Notes: generated by a model from the letters alone, not told the origin. Positions 1-6,643 are shown, numbered from the stretch's first letter. The stretch is DNA of 6,774 bases from Dehalococcoidales bacterium (GCA_016926115.1 JAFGPF010000015.1:1-6774); one strand, 5' to 3'. A program made the numbers and translations.

Positions 1-321
1 CCGGGTCTTACCCATGCGTTTCGCCAGCAGTCCCTGGCCCAGGGCATTGTTAATCTTGTGCGCGCCGGTATGGGCGAGGTCTTCACGCTTGAGTAATATA
101 TTAGCCCCGCCTATCTTCTCCGAGAGTTGCCGTGCGTGGTACAGCGGCGTGGGTCGCCCGATGTAGTCCTTGCACAATCGGGCGAACTCCTCTCGGAAGG
201 CTTTGTCCTTCTGTGCATCCACATAGGCGTGCTCCAGTTCGGCAAGCGCCGGCATCAGCGTTTCCGGTACGAACCTGCCCCCGTACGCCCCGAAGTAGCC
301 GCGCGTATCAGGCCCGCTCAT
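1..321 (-). CDS. trpB: Tryptophan synthase beta chain, N-terminal part (cut by window edge)
   Basis: The first 107 codons of TrpB, which condenses indole with L-serine to make L-tryptophan using pyridoxal phosphate, in a complex with TrpA in the cytoplasm. Translating the minus strand gives a start [20 protein letters not shown], the usual TrpB opening ([13 protein letters not shown]), then GRPTPLYHA (residues 55-63), [18 protein letters not shown] (77-94) and [13 protein letters not shown]. Lys89 in HTGAHKINN is the expected PLP Schiff-base lysine. The frame is open to base 1 with no stop, so the gene continues to the left. The ATG at 321 is preceded by GAGGGA with a 5-nt gap, and lies inside the end of trpF (14-nt overlap), pointing to translational coupling. 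TrpB identity is clear; the catalytic C-terminal part is not visible. trpA is likely to follow outside the window, but that is inference. Confidence 0.96.
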   Translation of the reverse strand, partial: MSGPDTRGYFGAYGGRFVPETLMPALAELEHAYVDAQKDKAFREEFARLCKDYIGRPTPLYHARQLSEKIGGANILLKREDLAHTGAHKINNALGQGLLAKRMGKTR

Positions 322-964
322 CGGCTTCCCTCACAGCCTCGATGAATTTCTTTATTTTCTTCACATCTTTCACGCCCTTCGTCTCCACCCCCGAAGATAC
401 GTCCACTCCCCAGGGTGATATCACCTTAATTGCCTCGCCGACGTTTTCCGGTGTCAGTCCCCCGGCAATAATCACCGGGAACTCTCTGGCTATCGGCACC
501 GCCAGCTTCCAGTCGAACTTCCTGCCAGTGCCGCCGTAACGGTCGGGGACATTGGAGTCGATGTGGTAGATATGTTTCTTTTCCCCGAGCAGTTTCGACC
601 CGTAAGCCAGGTCCTTGCATACCTGCTCCGGTTTCCGGTTTCGGCTTACCCTGATAACCTTGATGAACGGTCGGGCGATTTCCCGGCAGTATTCCCAGGG
701 TTCGTCGCCGCTCAACTGCACGTAGTCGAGTCCGCATTTCACGGCTACCCTGTTTACCGTGGCTGTATGCGCGTTGACGAAGACACCGACCGTTTCAACA
801 TTCGACTTTTTACTCTTCAGAAAGGCTACTATCTTCTCCGCCCGCGCCGGGGTAATCTGCCGCGGGCTATCCGCGAACATCAGCCCGATGAAGTCCGCCC
901 CCGCTTCCGCCGCGGCAAGCGCCTGTTCTTCTGTTTTAACGCCGCATATCTTGATTCTGGTCAT
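308..964 (-). CDS. trpF: Phosphoribosylanthranilate isomerase
   Basis: A 218-residue TIM-barrel enzyme that isomerises N-(5-phosphoribosyl)anthranilate to the 1-deoxyribulose form (CdRP), the step before TrpC. It opens with [20 protein letters not shown]; Cys7 in KICG is the expected general base. Asp136 in HIYHIDSNV is the expected general acid. GGTG (144-147) with FDW (150-152), [11 protein letters not shown] (165-175) and GVDVSSGVE (186-194) form the phosphate-binding end of the barrel. Length is normal for a stand-alone TrpF. The motif usually written QLHG reads VQLSG (82-86), a His-to-Ser change near the active site. The ATG overlaps the trpC stop as ATGA, with GAGGGG about 9 nt upstream. 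It is separate from trpC here, unlike the fused TrpCF of enteric bacteria. Identity is confident. Confidence 0.96.
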   Translation of the reverse strand: MTRIKICGVKTEEQALAAAEAGADFIGLMFADSPRQITPARAEKIVAFLKSKKSNVETVGVFVNAHTATVNRVAVKCGLDYVQLSGDEPWEYCREIARPFIKVIRVSRNRKPEQVCKDLAYGSKLLGEKKHIYHIDSNVPDRYGGTGRKFDWKLAVPIAREFPVIIAGGLTPENVGEAIKVISPWGVDVSSGVETKGVKDVKKIKKFIEAVREADERA

Positions 965-1737
965 GACAGCAGTCCCCTCATCTTAGCCGGAATATCGGCG
1001 GCGGTCACCAGAGCCTCGCCCACCAAGACGGCGTCCACCTTGCATTCCTTCATCTTCTTTATGTCATCGCTGTTGTGTATCCCGCTCTCGCTGACGACGA
1101 TGTTCTCCTCCGGAACCAGCATGCGGAGTCGGCGCGTGGTATCGGTATCGACCTTAAATGTATTGAGGTCGCGATTGTTGATGCCTATTATCCCGGTGCC
1201 GGCGAGCAGCGCCTTTTGCAGTTCTTCCTCGTTATGCACTTCCACCAGGCAGAACAGCCCGATGCCGTGGCTTATTTCCAGCAGTTCCCCGAGTTGCCCC
1301 GGACTCAATATCGACGCTATCAGGAGCATGGCGTCGGCGCCATAAGCGGCGGACTCGTACACCTGGTACTCCTCGTAGATGAAGTCCTTCCGTAACAGGG
1401 GCAGGTTCACCTTCTCGCGAATCGCCGCCAGGTATTTCAGACTACCCTGAAAATATTTTACCTCGGTCAATACGGATATCGCCGCGGCGCCGTTTCTGGC
1501 ATATATCTCCGCCAGCCTCACGGGGTCGAGGTCAGCACGCAGTACTCCTTTAGAGGGAGACGCCTTCTTTACCTCGGCAATTAGCATTACATCATCGCCT
1601 TTAAGCGCGGCAGCAAAGTCCACGGGCTGGTACTGGGCAATGCGCTCCTTCAGGACGGCCAGCGGCAGCAGCTTCTTTTTCTGCTCTACCTCTATCTTCT
1701 TATCGGTGAGTATGGTATCCAGTATCGTCACTATCAT
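961..1737 (-). CDS. trpC: Indole-3-glycerol phosphate synthase
   Basis: A 258-residue (beta/alpha)8 enzyme that closes the indole ring, converting CdRP to indole-3-glycerol phosphate with loss of CO2 and water. All the family blocks are visible: LIAEVKKASPSKG (52-64) with catalytic Glu55 and Lys57, SVLTEVKYFQGS (88-99), LPLLRKDFIYEEYQV (112-126) with catalytic Lys117, LVEVH (164-168) with Glu166, GIINNRDL-like GINNRDL (185-191), VVSESGI (214-220) with Glu217/Ser218, and VDAVLVGEAL (234-243). No key residue is missing. The start overlaps the end of trpD by 4 nt (ATGA), with only a weak GGGGCAGG-like ribosome site before it, so coupling to trpD translation is likely. The stop overlaps the trpF start in the same way. 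This is the monofunctional form. Confident. Confidence 0.97.
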   Translation of the reverse strand: MIVTILDTILTDKKIEVEQKKKLLPLAVLKERIAQYQPVDFAAALKGDDVMLIAEVKKASPSKGVLRADLDPVRLAEIYARNGAAAISVLTEVKYFQGSLKYLAAIREKVNLPLLRKDFIYEEYQVYESAAYGADAMLLIASILSPGQLGELLEISHGIGLFCLVEVHNEEELQKALLAGTGIIGINNRDLNTFKVDTDTTRRLRMLVPEENIVVSESGIHNSDDIKKMKECKVDAVLVGEALVTAADIPAKMRGLLS

Positions 1738-2756
1738 GCCTGCCCCAGTTGCCGGCTCAACTCCGCCAGCTGATGTAATTTTCCCCTCGCCCGGCCGCTG
1801 TCGATGGCTACCTCCGCCAGTCGCGCGGCTTTTCCAAAATCTGCCTTCACATTTCCGGCGACCAGTCCCGCGGCGGCGTTCATCACGACCGTATCGCGCA
1901 GGGCGCCGGGTTCGCCGTCGAGGACACGCCGCAGCATCGCCGCATTTTCTTCCGGCGTGCCTCCCAGTATCGCCTGTCTCTCTGCTTCCCGGAAACCGAA
2001 AGTCTCCGGCGATATCTCATATGGTTCAGATAGTTTATCTTCGGTAACGTCCCATACCAGCGACTTCCCACTTATGGTTATCTCGTCAAGTCCGTCCGTG
2101 CCGTGGACTACCAGCGAGTGTTTCGTACCTAATCTATAGAGCACCGCGGCTATCTTATCGCCGAGTTCTTTACCCGGCACGCCGAGTACCATGTGTTCCG
2201 CCCGGGCTGGATTCGTAAGAGGTCCGAGGATGTTAAAGACGGTGCGGATGCCGATTTCCCGGCGGGTAGGGGCGGCGTACTTCATCGCCGGGTGAAATAC
2301 GGGCGCGAACATGAAACCGATGCCCACTTTTTCAATACACTCGGCGACCGCTCTGGGACCTAGCTCTATTTTGATGCCCAGCGCCTCCAGTACGTCGGCG
2401 CTGCCGCACTTGCTGGAAGCGGCGCGGTTGCCGTGCTTGGCAACCTTCAGTCCCGCGCCCGCCGCGACGAAAGCCGCCGCCGTGGAGATGTTGAAGCTGC
2501 CGGAGCCGTCGCCGCCCGTGCCAACGATGTCGATAGTGGGTCCGGTCACGTTTACCGGCATGGCTTTAGCCCGCATGACGCTGGCAAGCCCGGCTATCTC
2601 ATCAGATGTCTCACCTTTAATCCGCAAAGCCGTCAGGAAGGTGCCCACCTGCGCCGGCGTAGCCTCGCCGTTCATTATCTCTGCCATGCTGCCGGAGGCT
2701 TCCTCGAAGCTTAAGGATCGTCCCTCCACCAGCGTGCCGATGGCTTCTTTAATCAT
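1734..2756 (-). CDS. trpD: Anthranilate phosphoribosyltransferase
   Basis: A 340-residue enzyme that transfers phosphoribose from PRPP to anthranilate. The N-terminal helical domain is followed by the PRPP-binding loop DIVGTGGDGSGSFNIST (76-92), KHGNRAASSKCGSADVLEA (107-125), the anthranilate-site stretch HPAMKYAAPTRREIGIRTVF (155-174), NILGPLTNP (175-183) and the metal-binding DGLDE (221-225). The start MIKEAIGTLVEG at 2756 is chosen because a near-ideal GGGGAGGTGA lies 4 nt upstream and the family begins here. An in-frame ATG at 2825 would add 23 residues without homology, read from the repeat that fills the spacer. It is not fused to trpG, unlike in E. coli. It is separated from trpG by 140 nt, the only sizeable gap in the operon, and overlaps trpC by 4 nt. 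Confidence 0.96.
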   Translation of the reverse strand: MIKEAIGTLVEGRSLSFEEASGSMAEIMNGEATPAQVGTFLTALRIKGETSDEIAGLASVMRAKAMPVNVTGPTIDIVGTGGDGSGSFNISTAAAFVAAGAGLKVAKHGNRAASSKCGSADVLEALGIKIELGPRAVAECIEKVGIGFMFAPVFHPAMKYAAPTRREIGIRTVFNILGPLTNPARAEHMVLGVPGKELGDKIAAVLYRLGTKHSLVVHGTDGLDEITISGKSLVWDVTEDKLSEPYEISPETFGFREAERQAILGGTPEENAAMLRRVLDGEPGALRDTVVMNAAAGLVAGNVKADFGKAARLAEVAIDSGRARGKLHQLAELSRQLGQA

Positions 2757-2760
2757 ATCT

Positions 2761-2770
2761 TCACCTCCCC
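2761..2770 (-). promoter_or_regulatory. Strong ribosome binding site fixing the trpD start
   Basis: On the minus strand this reads GGGGAGGTGA, followed by AGAT and the ATG at 2756. It matches the anti-Shine-Dalgarno sequence very well and decides for the 340-residue TrpD over the longer frame starting at 2825. A strong independent site makes sense here, because the repeat upstream breaks the stop/start contact that couples the other genes of the operon. Confidence 0.85.
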
Positions 2771-2781
2771 GTTTTTGCCCC

Positions 2782-2893
2782 TTTTCGTTTCTTATCTGTT
2801 CCCACCCATGCCACCCTCGCACCATTTACGGCTTATTCCGTAGTTTCCCCACCCAGTTTCCCCCTTTGTAAAAGGGGGACTAAGGAGGATTTT
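2782..2893. repeat. Dispersed palindromic repeat element inside the trpG-trpD spacer
   Basis: This spacer is collinear with 6498-6624 at the far end of the window. Three blocks match by eye: 2782-2816 with 6498-6532 (32 of 35), 2831-2840 with 6546-6555 (9 of 10), and 2855-2893 with 6586-6624 (35 of 39). The interval between the second and third blocks is shorter here. The element begins 3 nt past the trpG stop and ends 12 nt before the trpD ribosome site, so it makes up nearly the whole gap. It has no protein-coding content of its own. Its dispersed, intergenic, palindromic character is like a REP/MITE-type element. I cannot name the family, and no transposase or clear target duplication is visible. 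Confidence 0.82.
2859..2879. repeat. Perfect 9-bp inverted repeat with 3-nt loop
   Basis: Arms TCCCCCTTT (2859-2867) and AAAGGGGGA (2871-2879) around GTA. A second, imperfect right arm (TAAGGAGGA, 2881-2889) follows one 10-nt step later. In trp mRNA the hairpin would form just after trpG. It has no U-run on that strand, so it is more likely to affect mRNA processing or stability than to terminate; that role is inference. Confidence 0.85.
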
Positions 2894-2896
2894 CAC

Positions 2897-3472
2897 TTAT
2901 TTTCTATTATTATATGTTAAAAAGTTCTTTAATAATTCCTTCCCGATTTTCGTCATGATGGACTCCGGGTGGAACTGCACTCCCTCCACCTCGTACTCGC
3001 GGTGCCTGATACCCATGATGATATCGTTGAACGTGCGCGCGGTAACTTCCAGGCAGTCTGGCAGGCTGTCCCGCTTGACCGCCAGCGAGTGATAGCGCAC
3101 CGCCGCGAAGGGATTAGGCAACCCGGCGAAAACGCCCTTGCCGTCATGGTGGACGAGTGAGGCCTTGCCGTGCTTGATTTCCCCGGCGTGCGTCACGATT
3201 CCCCCGTAGGCGTGGGCGATGCACTGGTGACCCAGGCAGACCCCGAGTATCGGTATCGTCCCCCCGAATGATTTGATAACGTCGTTGGAGATGCCGGCAT
3301 CCAGCGGCGTGCCCGGTCCCGGCGAGATGACTATCCGGTCGGGAGCCAGCTTTTCTATTTCGTCGATGCCGATGACGTCGTTCCTGACCACCTTTACCTC
3401 CGCTCCCAGCTCGCACAGGTACTGGAAGAGGTTATAGGTAAAGCTGTCGTAGTTATCAATCAACAGAATCAT
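2897..3472 (-). CDS. trpG: Anthranilate synthase component II, glutamine amidotransferase
   Basis: A 191-residue class I glutamine amidotransferase that releases ammonia from glutamine and passes it to TrpE for anthranilate formation. It opens [19 protein letters not shown], typical of TrpG/PabA. The oxyanion region SPGPGTP is at 50-56, the nucleophile Cys79 lies in GVCLGHQ (77-83), HGK is at 101-103, and the catalytic pair His168/Glu170 lies in GVQFHPES (164-171). The triad is complete. The start lies 1 nt after the trpE stop, with GGAGG (3482-3486) 9 nt upstream inside the trpE end, so the two subunits are probably made together. TrpG and PabA cannot be told apart by sequence alone; the operon supports TrpG, though it could also serve folate synthesis. 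It is a stand-alone subunit, neither fused to TrpD nor to TrpE. Confidence 0.96.
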   Translation of the reverse strand: MILLIDNYDSFTYNLFQYLCELGAEVKVVRNDVIGIDEIEKLAPDRIVISPGPGTPLDAGISNDVIKSFGGTIPILGVCLGHQCIAHAYGGIVTHAGEIKHGKASLVHHDGKGVFAGLPNPFAAVRYHSLAVKRDSLPDCLEVTARTFNDIIMGIRHREYEVEGVQFHPESIMTKIGKELLKNFLTYNNRK

Positions 3473-3473
3473 C

Positions 3474-4901
3474 TCAAGCAGCCTCCGCGTTGTCGATGGC
3501 GGTCAGCAGCGCCTGCGACTTGTTCAGGCTTTCCTGGTATTCCTTTTCCGGGACGCTGTCCGCGACCACGCCCCCGCCGGCCTGCACGTACGCCACCCCG
3601 TCCTTGATGACGATGGTACGTATGGCGATTGCCGTGTCCATGTTGCCGGAGAAGTCGAAATATCCCACCGAGCCCGCGTAGGGACCGCGTCTATCCGGCT
3701 CCAGTTCCGCGATTATTTCCATGGCGCGTATCTTGGGCGCCCCGGAGACCGTCCCCGCCGGAAAGCAGGCGCGCATGGCGTCGAACTGGGTGAAACCTTC
3801 CCGCAGCCTGCCCTGTACGTGGGATACCAGGTGCATGACGTGGGAATAGCGCTCGATGTCCATGAACTGGGTGACCTCCACCGTGCCCGGCTGGCTGATT
3901 CTGCCGACATCGTTGCGGGCGAGGTCCACCAGCATGAGGTGTTCGGAGCATTCTTTTTCGTCGTTTTTAAGCTCTTCTTCAAGGGCTTTGTCTTCTTTAG
4001 CGTCCTTGCTTCTCGGTCGCGTGCCGGCGATGGGGTGGTTGGAGACGGTGCCGTCCTCGACACGCACCAGCAGCTCCGGCGACGTGCCGACGATGTGAAA
4101 GTCGCCGAGGTGCAGGAAATACATGTACGGCGACGGGTTGAGGGAGCGTAACGCCCGGTAGATGGCGAAGGGACTGGCTTCCGTCTTGCGGGAAAGCCGC
4201 TGCGACGGCACCACCTGGATGATATCGCCCTCGTAGATGTGCTTCTTGGCGCGCACCACCATGTCCTCGTACTGCGCCTGCGTGAGGTTGGATTCAACTT
4301 TCGCGCCGTTATTGCCCGCCGGTCTGCTTGCCGTTGACGGCAAGGTATTTTGCAGCCGTTCCGCCAGGTCGTCTATCTTGCTCACGGCATCGGCGTAGGC
4401 TTTTTCGACATCGCCGTCGCTATGCACGTGCGCCACGATTTTTATCGTGTGGCTTATATGGTCGAAGATTAGCAGGGTGTCCGCCAGCATCATGACGGAC
4501 TCCGGCAGGCTGACGGGGTCGTTGTCCGGCGCGGGCAGCCTCTCGAAGTAACGCGCCACCTCGTAGCTCAGATACCCCACCGCCCCGCCGTGGAACCGGG
4601 GCAGGCCTTCCACCGATACCGGACGGTATTTAGCGAACTCGTCCTCGATGAGCGTCAGGGGGTCGACGGCATTGTCCCCGCCGGTGGTGATAATCCTGGA
4701 AGGCTCCGTCCCCAGGAAGCTGTAGCGCGCCAGACGCTCGCCGCCCTCCACGCTCTCCAGCAGGAAGGAGTAGTCCCCTCGCGCTATCTTAAGGTAGGCG
4801 GATACCGGCGTGTCCATGTCCGCCTTAATCTCGCGGTAGACCGGCACCAGGTTGCCCTGCGCCTTCATTTTTTTCACTTCTTCGAGTGTCGGGTAGTACA
4901 T
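3474..4901 (-). CDS. trpE: Anthranilate synthase component I
   Basis: A 475-residue chorismate-using enzyme that makes anthranilate with ammonia from TrpG, the committed step to tryptophan. The N-terminal domain holds [21 protein letters not shown] (44-64 without gaps; key part LLES 47-50), the usual tryptophan feedback site. The catalytic domain has GTSPELLVR (272-280), [10 protein letters not shown] (288-297), DLARNDVGR (326-334), HVMHLVS (354-360), [16 protein letters not shown] (380-395), [12 protein letters not shown] (408-419) and [18 protein letters not shown] (440-457). PIAGT, not PIKGT, favours TrpE over the aminodeoxychorismate synthase Pab[12 protein letters not shown] at 4901 is chosen because GGAG (4907-4910) sits 5 nt upstream. 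An earlier in-frame ATG at 4952 lies inside the T-box and its terminator and adds a non-homologous leader. First gene of the operon. Confidence 0.97.
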   Translation of the reverse strand: MYYPTLEEVKKMKAQGNLVPVYREIKADMDTPVSAYLKIARGDYSFLLESVEGGERLARYSFLGTEPSRIITTGGDNAVDPLTLIEDEFAKYRPVSVEGLPRFHGGAVGYLSYEVARYFERLPAPDNDPVSLPESVMMLADTLLIFDHISHTIKIVAHVHSDGDVEKAYADAVSKIDDLAERLQNTLPSTASRPAGNNGAKVESNLTQAQYEDMVVRAKKHIYEGDIIQVVPSQRLSRKTEASPFAIYRALRSLNPSPYMYFLHLGDFHIVGTSPELLVRVEDGTVSNHPIAGTRPRSKDAKEDKALEEELKNDEKECSEHLMLVDLARNDVGRISQPGTVEVTQFMDIERYSHVMHLVSHVQGRLREGFTQFDAMRACFPAGTVSGAPKIRAMEIIAELEPDRRGPYAGSVGYFDFSGNMDTAIAIRTIVIKDGVAYVQAGGGVVADSVPEKEYQESLNKSQALLTAIDNAEAA

Positions 4902-4910
4902 CGCTTCTCC
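4902..4910 (-). promoter_or_regulatory. Ribosome binding site fixing the trpE start
   Basis: Reads GGAGAAGCG on the minus strand directly before the ATG at 4901. It follows immediately after the T-box terminator U-run, the normal layout for a T-box-controlled first gene, and rules out the longer frame that would start upstream of the terminator. Confidence 0.8.
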
Positions 4911-4914
4911 AAAT

Positions 4915-4948
4915 AAAAAAGCCCCCGTCCTCTGAAGGGACGGGAGGC
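4915..4948 (-). terminator. T-box-controlled intrinsic terminator before trpE
   Basis: On the minus strand GCCTCCCGTCC (4938-4948) pairs with GGACGGGGGC (4921-4930), about ten base pairs with one bulged U and a 7-nt loop, followed by six T (4915-4920). It lies 6 nt after the T-box sequence and 13 nt before the trpE start, so it is the expected off-switch of the riboswitch. Confidence 0.92.
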
Positions 4949-5110
4949 TCAATCCGCGGTGCCACCCTTCTTGACCGGAAAGTTAGAAGCTGGTCCACTC
5001 TGTCGGGTACGGCCCCGCAATCTTACGGAACGATACCCCGGGATTCGTTAACGCATCCCTCGCGTCAAAGCCTACTCACACATGATGTTTTCGGTTTGCG
5101 GCTCCCGGGT

Positions 5111-5113
5111 CCA
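5111..5113 (-). promoter_or_regulatory. T-box specifier codon UGG (Trp)
   Basis: Within ACCGAATGGACCC on the minus strand, the GAA-codon-A context typical of T-box specifier loops. It would pair with the CCA anticodon of tRNA-Trp, agreeing with the downstream operon. Confidence 0.85.
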
Positions 5114-5221
5114 TTCGGTCTCTGCGCTGGCGTCGGCTCGCACCTTACCCGACTCTCTGTAGCCCCGCTCCGGGACTTACTACTCCCGTTCACAGCCTTT
5201 ACATAATTTTATTAATAATCT

Positions 5222-5250
5222 AATTTATCACGGAGTGAAACGTTTGTCAA
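5222..5250 (-). promoter_or_regulatory. Sigma70-type promoter of the trp operon
   Basis: TTGACA (5245-5250) is a perfect -35 box, followed by a 17-nt spacer and TAAATT (5222-5227; 4 of 6 to TATAAT). Transcription would start near 5215, just before the T-box Stem I. The spacer and -35 edge include the 8-bp palindrome AAACGTTT (5238-5245), which could be chance or an operator. Boxes are seen directly; activity is inferred. Confidence 0.75.
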
Positions 5251-5304
5251 GAGTGGGGGGTACCGATTATTTTTGTAGTTATGTTATATCATTGTTTACG
5301 GGAG

Positions 5305-5310
5305 TATAAT
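5305..5310 (+). promoter_or_regulatory. Possible -10 box for the orphan plus-strand gene
   Basis: A perfect TATAAT ends 6 nt before the ATG at 5317, so transcription from it would start at or next to the ATG and give a leaderless mRNA. No good -35 box is found 16-18 nt upstream. CGGGAG (5299-5304) just before it could instead serve as a ribosome site with a long 12-nt spacer. The two readings exclude each other. Confidence 0.35.
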
Positions 5311-5316
5311 GTAATC

Positions 5317-6486
5317 ATGAGACATGTGGTCTATCAATGGGCAGGTATAGGAATATTATCTCTTATTGGATGGGGGATAAGTTCAATGCCCGCTGTTACT
5401 AGTTGGATACCATCATATATTATATGGGGTTTAGCATTAATATGGCTGGTTATTGCTACTTTTTATTGGATAAAGCGACGGAGGCATCTTAATATTGATT
5501 CCAAAAAAGAGAACGCAAGCGATTCTCTTATAGATACTCTTATAAATCTGCACAAACAAATGATGCATTTTAAAGATGTGAGACTAAAGCAAAATATTGA
5601 TAAACAAGCTTTTGACGATGCAGTGCCGCTATTATTTCATAAATGGGGTTTGGTAGATATAGGTAAATGGGATGAATTCGAAAAGAAAACACGAAAAAGT
5701 CTTAGAAAACACATATCAAAATCTCCAAAGAAAAGTGGGAAGCGGTATTTTGAGGTTATCAGTGCTGCAGAACAACTTAAAAAGGAATTATGTGAATCTA
5801 AAGAATGGTCTACAGAAGACGGAATGGTAATAGGAGAGTGGTTAGATGGACTAGATATTGGTATATCTGAACTCCGTGATAAAGATAAAAATTGGCAAGA
5901 CATGTATAGGAACGCGGAACCATATATGAGGGATGAAAAGTTACGTGAATTAATTGATAGGCATATATCATCTTCATATATGTTAAGCAGTGGCTCTTTG
6001 TGTATTGGATATTCAAACAAAATACATAATAAAACTAAAACTAGGCTTTTATACATCGCATTAGTTGGGAGCCCTATTAGACCAGAACAAATAGATTTAG
6101 CATTATCCGAAATCCTTAGTGATATTGAAAAACGGCAGCAAATGATGAAAAAAAAGGAGGAGCAAAAACTCTTGGAATCAGAAAAGGAAAAAGGTTCTAT
6201 TATCAATGATGTAAGAGTTGAACTTGACACGAGGAATGTGGATAAGGCAACAGGCATGGAAGTTAATGGACCAGCAGAATTAAAAAATATCAGCGTAAAT
6301 GTAAATGCTGAAAATGTTCGTGAAGCTGTTGGATTTAAATCAGTCCAAACAAATAAGGAAGTAGGTCTATTTTCTGCAACTACATTATGTTCATGTGGTA
6401 AACGATTTACTTATACCAGTACAGGTTATAGACCCCAAAAAGTCACTTGTCCTCATTGTGGTAAAGAAACCAAATTGAATAATTAA
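5317..6486 (+). CDS. Unrecognised two-TM protein with C-terminal zinc-ribbon-like motif
   Basis: A 389-residue protein I do not recognise. Two hydrophobic segments (about residues 8-26 and 33-52) form a hairpin and are followed at once by KRRRH (53-57), which predicts both termini inside the cell. Residues 60-265 are charged and mostly helical-looking, Trp-rich in places (WGLVDIGKWDEF, 110-121; EWLDGLDIGISEL, 174-186). Residues 265-292 (EILSDIEKRQQMMKKKEEQK...) look like a short coiled coil. The end has CSCG (358-361) and CPHCG (378-382), a CxC-x17-CxxC arrangement like a zinc ribbon. ATG 5317 is preferred over the in-frame ATG at 5281, which lacks a ribosome site and adds 12 residues before the membrane segment. 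The gene is strongly AT-rich, unlike the trp genes, is transcribed away from them, and has no partner gene in view. Likely acquired; function unknown. A signalling or sensing role at the membrane is only a guess. Confidence 0.85.
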   Translation: MRHVVYQWAGIGILSLIGWGISSMPAVTSWIPSYIIWGLALIWLVIATFYWIKRRRHLNIDSKKENASDSLIDTLINLHKQMMHFKDVRLKQNIDKQAFDDAVPLLFHKWGLVDIGKWDEFEKKTRKSLRKHISKSPKKSGKRYFEVISAAEQLKKELCESKEWSTEDGMVIGEWLDGLDIGISELRDKDKNWQDMYRNAEPYMRDEKLRELIDRHISSSYMLSSGSLCIGYSNKIHNKTKTRLLYIALVGSPIRPEQIDLALSEILSDIEKRQQMMKKKEEQKLLESEKEKGSIINDVRVELDTRNVDKATGMEVNGPAELKNISVNVNAENVREAVGFKSVQTNKEVGLFSATTLCSCGKRFTYTSTGYRPQKVTCPHCGKETKLNN

Positions 6487-6497
6487 AAATAAACGAT

Positions 6498-6635
6498 TTT
6501 TCGTCTCTTATCTATTCCCACCCATGCCGCCCGGTATCATCCTCTGCTTATCCCGCTTGAAAATCCCTCTCACTCTCCCCTTTTAAGTTTCCCGCTTTGA
6601 AAAAGGGGGATTAAGGGGGATTTTAATCTCCCCAC
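6498..6635. repeat. Second copy of the dispersed repeat found between trpG and trpD
   Basis: Starts 11 nt after the stop of the orphan gene. Its first 35 nt (6498-6532) match 2782-2816 at 32 positions, and 6586-6624 matches 2855-2893 at 35 of 39, in the same order and orientation. It carries an extra stretch in the middle (about 6556-6585) compared with the copy in the operon. No coding frame is supported here. Confidence 0.82.
6546..6635. repeat. 90-nt direct repeat, unit 1
   Basis: Begins GCTTATCCCGCTTGAAAATC and ends AATCTCCCCAC. It is the same as 6685-6774 except at two positions (C/A at 6571 and G/A at 6594). The first 10 nt and the last third also occur in the copy inside the trp operon. 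It includes CCCGCTTTGAAAAAGGGGG, an imperfect inverted repeat, followed 10 nt on by a second AAGGGGGA. Confidence 0.9.
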
Positions 6636-6643
6636 AGCATTCT

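Larger units (their letters stand above)
4915..5215 (-). promoter_or_regulatory. T-box riboswitch leader, tRNA-Trp specific
   Basis: A leader RNA of about 300 nt that senses the charging of a tRNA and controls terminator formation before trpE. The conserved T-box AGGGTGGCACCGCGG is at 4954-4968. Upstream are AGTAGTAA (left side of the specifier loop, about 5177-5184), the AG bulge ACAGAGAG (5153-5160), a GTCGG/CCGAC distal stem (5133-5154) with GGTGCGAG in its loop, and GAATGGA (5110-5116), whose TGG at 5111-5113 is the specifier codon for Trp. A GGGAT/ATCCC-type hairpin (5040-5059) fits Stem III. CGGT (4974-4977) can pair with ACCG (4957-4960) in the antiterminator. The bulge UGGC (4961-4964) would pair with a tRNA ending GCCA, that is G73, as expected for bacterial tRNA-Trp. 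Uncharged tRNA-Trp should favour read-through. Full folding was not computed, and the exact overlap between antiterminator and terminator was not resolved by eye. Confidence 0.93.

Noticed and set aside
563..1345. A 260-codon plus-strand open frame across trpF and trpC
   Set aside because: It lies opposite two clearly recognisable enzymes with intact motifs, and its own translation resembles no protein.
2757..2825. A 23-residue N-terminal extension of TrpD from an ATG at 2825
   Set aside because: The added residues come from the dispersed repeat and the trpD ribosome site itself; the family starts at MIKEAIGTLVEG.
2859..2879. A Rho-independent terminator between trpG and trpD
   Set aside because: The hairpin is strong, but on the transcribed minus strand it is followed by AACTGGG with no U-run, and the operon continues through it.
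3713..4297. A 194-codon minus-strand frame inside trpE
   Set aside because: Arg/Ser/Thr-rich out-of-frame translation of trpE, the usual shadow in GC-rich genes.
4902..4952. A 17-residue N-terminal extension of TrpE from an ATG at 4952
   Set aside because: It reads through the T-box 3' end and the intrinsic terminator, has no homology to TrpE, and the ATG at 4901 has a good ribosome site 5 nt upstream.
5281..5316. The longer start of the orphan gene at 5281
   Set aside because: No ribosome site precedes it, and the extra 12 residues are not needed for the membrane hairpin. Not fully excluded.
5637..6257. A 206-codon open frame on the minus strand opposite the orphan gene
   Set aside because: Rich in Ser, Ile and Phe without domain-like pattern, no ribosome site, and fully inside a better plus-strand frame; looks like an antisense shadow.
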